Assembly (NCBI RefSeq): GCF_005116715.1 | Contig: NZ_SWCI01000004.1 | Coordinates: 186,001-250,000 of the forward strand | From: Ferrimonas sediminicola | GTDB taxonomy: Bacteria > Pseudomonadota > Gammaproteobacteria > Enterobacterales > Shewanellaceae | DNA: 64,000 nucleotides | Direction: 5' to 3' | Shown: positions 61,672 to 64,000 of the stretch, piece after piece | How positions within the stretch are numbered: position 1 is the first letter of the stretch | Layout: the number at the start of each line of letters is the position of its first letter | Translations under genes and position numbers: made by a program | Notes under the pieces: model-generated | Databases searched by the model: none | What the model was told of the DNA's origin: nothing | Seen by the model: the letters and a program-made list of their open reading frames with translations, nothing else

Positions 61672-63513
61672 TTAAATCGACAGCTTCTTGAGACGCTTGC
61701 CGCCCCAGAGACCGTTAACAACGGCACGGGTGCCGACGATGGCGGTAAACATGGAGGTGGCGATACCGATCATCAGGGTCACTGCGAAGCCCTTCACCGG
61801 CCCCGTACCCACGGCGAACAGGATCAGCGCGGTCAGCAGGGTGGTGATGTTGGCATCGGCAATGGTGGAGAAGGCGTTGGCATACCCCTCGTGGATCGCC
61901 TGCTGAACGCTGCGACCCGCCTTGAGCTCCTCACGGATACGCTCGAAAATCAGCACGTTGCCATCCACCGCCATCCCCACCGTCAGGACGATACCGGCGA
62001 TGCCGGGCATGGTCAAAGTGGCACCAGGGATCATCGACATGATGCCCACCATCAGCACGATGTTGGCCACCAGGGCGCCCACAGCGATAAAACCAAACTT
62101 ACGGTAGTAGACCGCCATGAACAGGATGGTGGCCACCAGGCCGGAGAGCATCGCGGCCATACCGTTGTCGATGTTCTCCTGGCCCATGGAGGGACCGATG
62201 GTGCTTTCCTGGACGATAGTGATGGGCGCAATCAGGGCACCGGCACGCAGCAGCAGGGCCAGCTTCTGGGCCTCCTGAGGAGTGTCCAGGCCGGTGATGC
62301 GGAAGCTGCGACCCAGGCGAGCCTGGATGGTGGCGGTGTTGATCACCTCTTCGTGCTTATCGAACTTGGGAGAACCGTCGGGGTTACGCTCGCCGGTGGA
62401 CTTGTACTCGATGAACACGGTGGCCATCGCCTTGCCGATCTTGTCCCGGGTCCAGTCCGCCATCTTGTTACCGCCGGTGGCATCCAGGTTGATGCTGACC
62501 TGAGGCTGGCTGGTTTCACTGAAACCGGACTGAGCACCGGTGATGTGATCACCGGTGAGGATCACCCGCTTGTCCAGCAGCACCGGACGGCCGTCGGAGT
62601 CTTCAAAAAGCTGAGAACCCGGAGGTACACGGCCACGAACCGCGGCGCCCAGGTCGGCCCCTTCGGTCACCATGCGGAACTCCAGGGTGGCGGTGGCCCC
62701 GAGGATCTCCTTGGCACGGGCGGTATCCTGAACACCAGGCAGCTCAACCACGATGCGGTTGGCGCCCTGCTGCTGAACCACGGGCTCCGCCACACCCAGT
62801 TCATTAACCCGGTTGCGCAGGATGGTGATGTTCTGCTGCAGGGCATACTTCTGCACCTCGGCCAGGTAAGCCTCGCTCATGGTGACGTGCAGACTCAGTT
62901 CCTGTTCGTCGAACAGCAGGTTGGGATTGCGCTGCTTGAGGAAATCCTCCGCCTTGACCAGGGTCTCCTCGTCGCGGAAGCGGATCTCTATGCCCTTGGC
63001 GCCGGCACGGATGCCGGCATAACGCAGCTTCTCGCCACGCAGATCGGCCCGGAAGTCGGTGACCAGCTGGGTCTCCTGCTTGCGCACCGCCTCGCTCATG
63101 TCCACCTCCATCAGGAAGTGCACACCACCACGAAGGTCCAGACCCAGTTTCATCGGGCTGCCGCCGATGGCTGCCAGCCAGTCCGGGGTGGCCGCCGCCA
63201 GGTTCAGGGCGACAAAGAAGTCGTCCCCCAGCTCCTCGGCCACCAGATCCTTGGCCTTGAGCTGATCCTCACCGTTATTGAAGCGGATCAGGATCTGGCC
63301 GTTCTCCAGTTCGGCCCGCTTGATGGTCATCCCCTGGGCCTCGATTGCGGACTGCAGCCGGGTCAGGGTAGACGGCGTCACCTCGGCGTTGCGGCCGGCG
63401 GAGATCTGCAGGGCAGGATCTTCGCCGAACACGTTCGGCAAGGCGTAGAGAGCACCGATGGCGATGATGAACACCACCATCAGGCTCTTCCATAAAGGAT
63501 ATTTATTCAGCAC
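61672..63513 (-). CDS. secD: Protein translocase subunit SecD
   Basis: SecD (613 aa; E. coli 615): first membrane segment about 9-27, periplasmic P1 head (about 120-430, with [15 protein letters not shown] near the start and the [15 protein letters not shown] pattern), then five membrane segments with [20 protein letters not shown]-like proton-path Asp (here [17 protein letters not shown]). Complete and standard length. In the yajC-secD-secF operon. Confidence 0.97.
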   Translation of the reverse strand: MLNKYPLWKSLMVVFIIAIGALYALPNVFGEDPALQISAGRNAEVTPSTLTRLQSAIEAQGMTIKRAELENGQILIRFNNGEDQLKAKDLVAEELGDDFFVALNLAAATPDWLAAIGGSPMKLGLDLRGGVHFLMEVDMSEAVRKQETQLVTDFRADLRGEKLRYAGIRAGAKGIEIRFRDEETLVKAEDFLKQRNPNLLFDEQELSLHVTMSEAYLAEVQKYALQQNITILRNRVNELGVAEPVVQQQGANRIVVELPGVQDTARAKEILGATATLEFRMVTEGADLGAAVRGRVPPGSQLFEDSDGRPVLLDKRVILTGDHITGAQSGFSETSQPQVSINLDATGGNKMADWTRDKIGKAMATVFIEYKSTGERNPDGSPKFDKHEEVINTATIQARLGRSFRITGLDTPQEAQKLALLLRAGALIAPITIVQESTIGPSMGQENIDNGMAAMLSGLVATILFMAVYYRKFGFIAVGALVANIVLMVGIMSMIPGATLTMPGIAGIVLTVGMAVDGNVLIFERIREELKAGRSVQQAIHEGYANAFSTIADANITTLLTALILFAVGTGPVKGFAVTLMIGIATSMFTAIVGTRAVVNGLWGGKRLKKLSI

Positions 63514-63530
63514 CGCTGTGCCCTCTCAAC

Positions 63531-63860
63531 TTACAGAGACTGTAGGGAACCCTTGGGCAGAACCGCAGTGATGAAGCTCTTCTGGATGGTGACGTTGGTC
63601 TGATCGTTCAGGGACAGAACCACGAAGTCATCGTCCGCCTTGATCTTGGCGATCTTACCCACCAGGCCACCGTTGGTCAGCACCTCGTCCCCCTTGCTCA
63701 GGGAGGACATCAGGTTCTTGTGCTCTTTGGTGCGCTTGGCCTGGGGACGGTAGATCATGAAGTAGAAGATCAGACCGAATACCACCAGCATGATCAGGGT
63801 TTGCAGTCCGCCACCCTGGGGAGCGGCGCCAGCTTCAGCGTATGCCATTGGAATAAACAT
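63531..63860 (-). CDS. yajC: Sec translocon accessory subunit YajC
   Basis: YajC (109 aa) binds SecDF-SecYEG. One membrane segment (about 18-38) with FYFMIYRPQAKRTKEHKNLM after it, and KGDEVLTNGGLVGKI. Start ATG at 63860, 27 bases after tgt. 17 bases before secD. Standard length. Confidence 0.96.
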   Translation of the reverse strand: MFIPMAYAEAGAAPQGGGLQTLIMLVVFGLIFYFMIYRPQAKRTKEHKNLMSSLSKGDEVLTNGGLVGKIAKIKADDDFVVLSLNDQTNVTIQKSFITAVLPKGSLQSL

Positions 63861-63887
63861 AGTGGTTCTCTTTTAGTTCTCTGTTAA

Positions 63888-64000
63888 TCAATCGTTTAAA
63901 GGCGGCACGGGGCGGCCCTGCTTGGAATAGAACTCTTGCACAAAGTGCTCTAATTTACCCTGCTCGATGGCCCCCCGCAAACCCTCCATCACCTTCTGAT
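63888..64000 (-). CDS. tgt: Queuine tRNA-ribosyltransferase Tgt, 3' end only
   Basis: The last 37 codons are in the window; the gene continues past the right edge. They read about [20 protein letters not shown] then [13 protein letters not shown], the C-terminus of Tgt, which exchanges guanine for preQ1 in tRNA wobble position 34. Followed by yajC, the usual tgt-yajC-secDF order. QueG, a later step, is encoded at 27858. Confidence 0.93.
   Translation of the reverse strand, partial: QKVMEGLRGAIEQGKLEHFVQEFYSKQGRPVPPLND

Noticed and set aside
61891-63495. Open frame of 534 codons opposite secD
   Set aside because: Antisense shadow of secD with no recognisable domain.

Overview
The window is a GC-rich chromosomal segment of a gammaproteobacterium. 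Gene content and order (rpoE-rseABC, lepA-lepB-rnc-era-recO-pdxJ, ptsP-lgt-thyA, rppH/mutH, sdhE-ygfX beside nadB, yajC-secDF, DUF3157, DUF2878) fit the Shewanella/Ferrimonas side of the Alteromonadales. The genus is inferred from family resemblance, not shown. No rRNA, tRNA, CRISPR array, insertion sequence or prophage was recognised.

Left part (1-18.8 kb) is core housekeeping. A leftward run goes from the envelope-stress sigma factor RpoE and its regulators RseA, RseB and RseC through LepA, LepB, RNase III, Era and RecO into PdxJ, cut by the left edge. NadB diverges from rpoE. Next come leftward blocks: ygfX-sdhE-MFS, nhaR, lgt-thyA, ptsP-rppH. A 694-bp gene-free stretch before mutH carries a cluster of DnaA-box matches and an AT-rich segment.

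The centre (18.8-42.5 kb) mixes signalling and metabolism: a membrane class III cyclase, OxyR diverging from a 2-Cys peroxiredoxin, YfbR, a GGDEF protein facing a histidine-kinase-like protein without its phospho-histidine, an ECF sigma/anti-sigma/DUF4097 operon, QueG, a scramblase-like protein, NYN and YceH proteins, a MATE pump, BtuR, an ArsR regulator diverging from MetH (with MetJ boxes), a TetR/DHFR-like pair, a monoheme c-type protein and a DAACS symporter.

The right part (42.5-64 kb) is more accessory. It has a SYLF protein and an exported protein with a RelA/SpoT-like nucleotidyltransferase core. An ECF sigma/ChrR pair follows, whose promoter motif TGATCC-N16-CGTA recurs exactly before the nearby DUF2878/chalcone-isomerase-like/DUF3833 operon. 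Further on are an M28 peptidase, an ABC exporter, a Fur-box-preceded porin/FMN-binding/PepSY operon, an orphan ParA, methyltransferases, siroheme synthase and rhodanese. The window closes with secF-secD-yajC and the 3' end of tgt.

The strongest leads are the exported RelA/SpoT-like protein, the two-promoter ECF/ChrR regulon, the DnaA-box cluster before mutH, the Fur-linked flavin operon and the pseudo-histidine kinase. All motif matches were made by eye.
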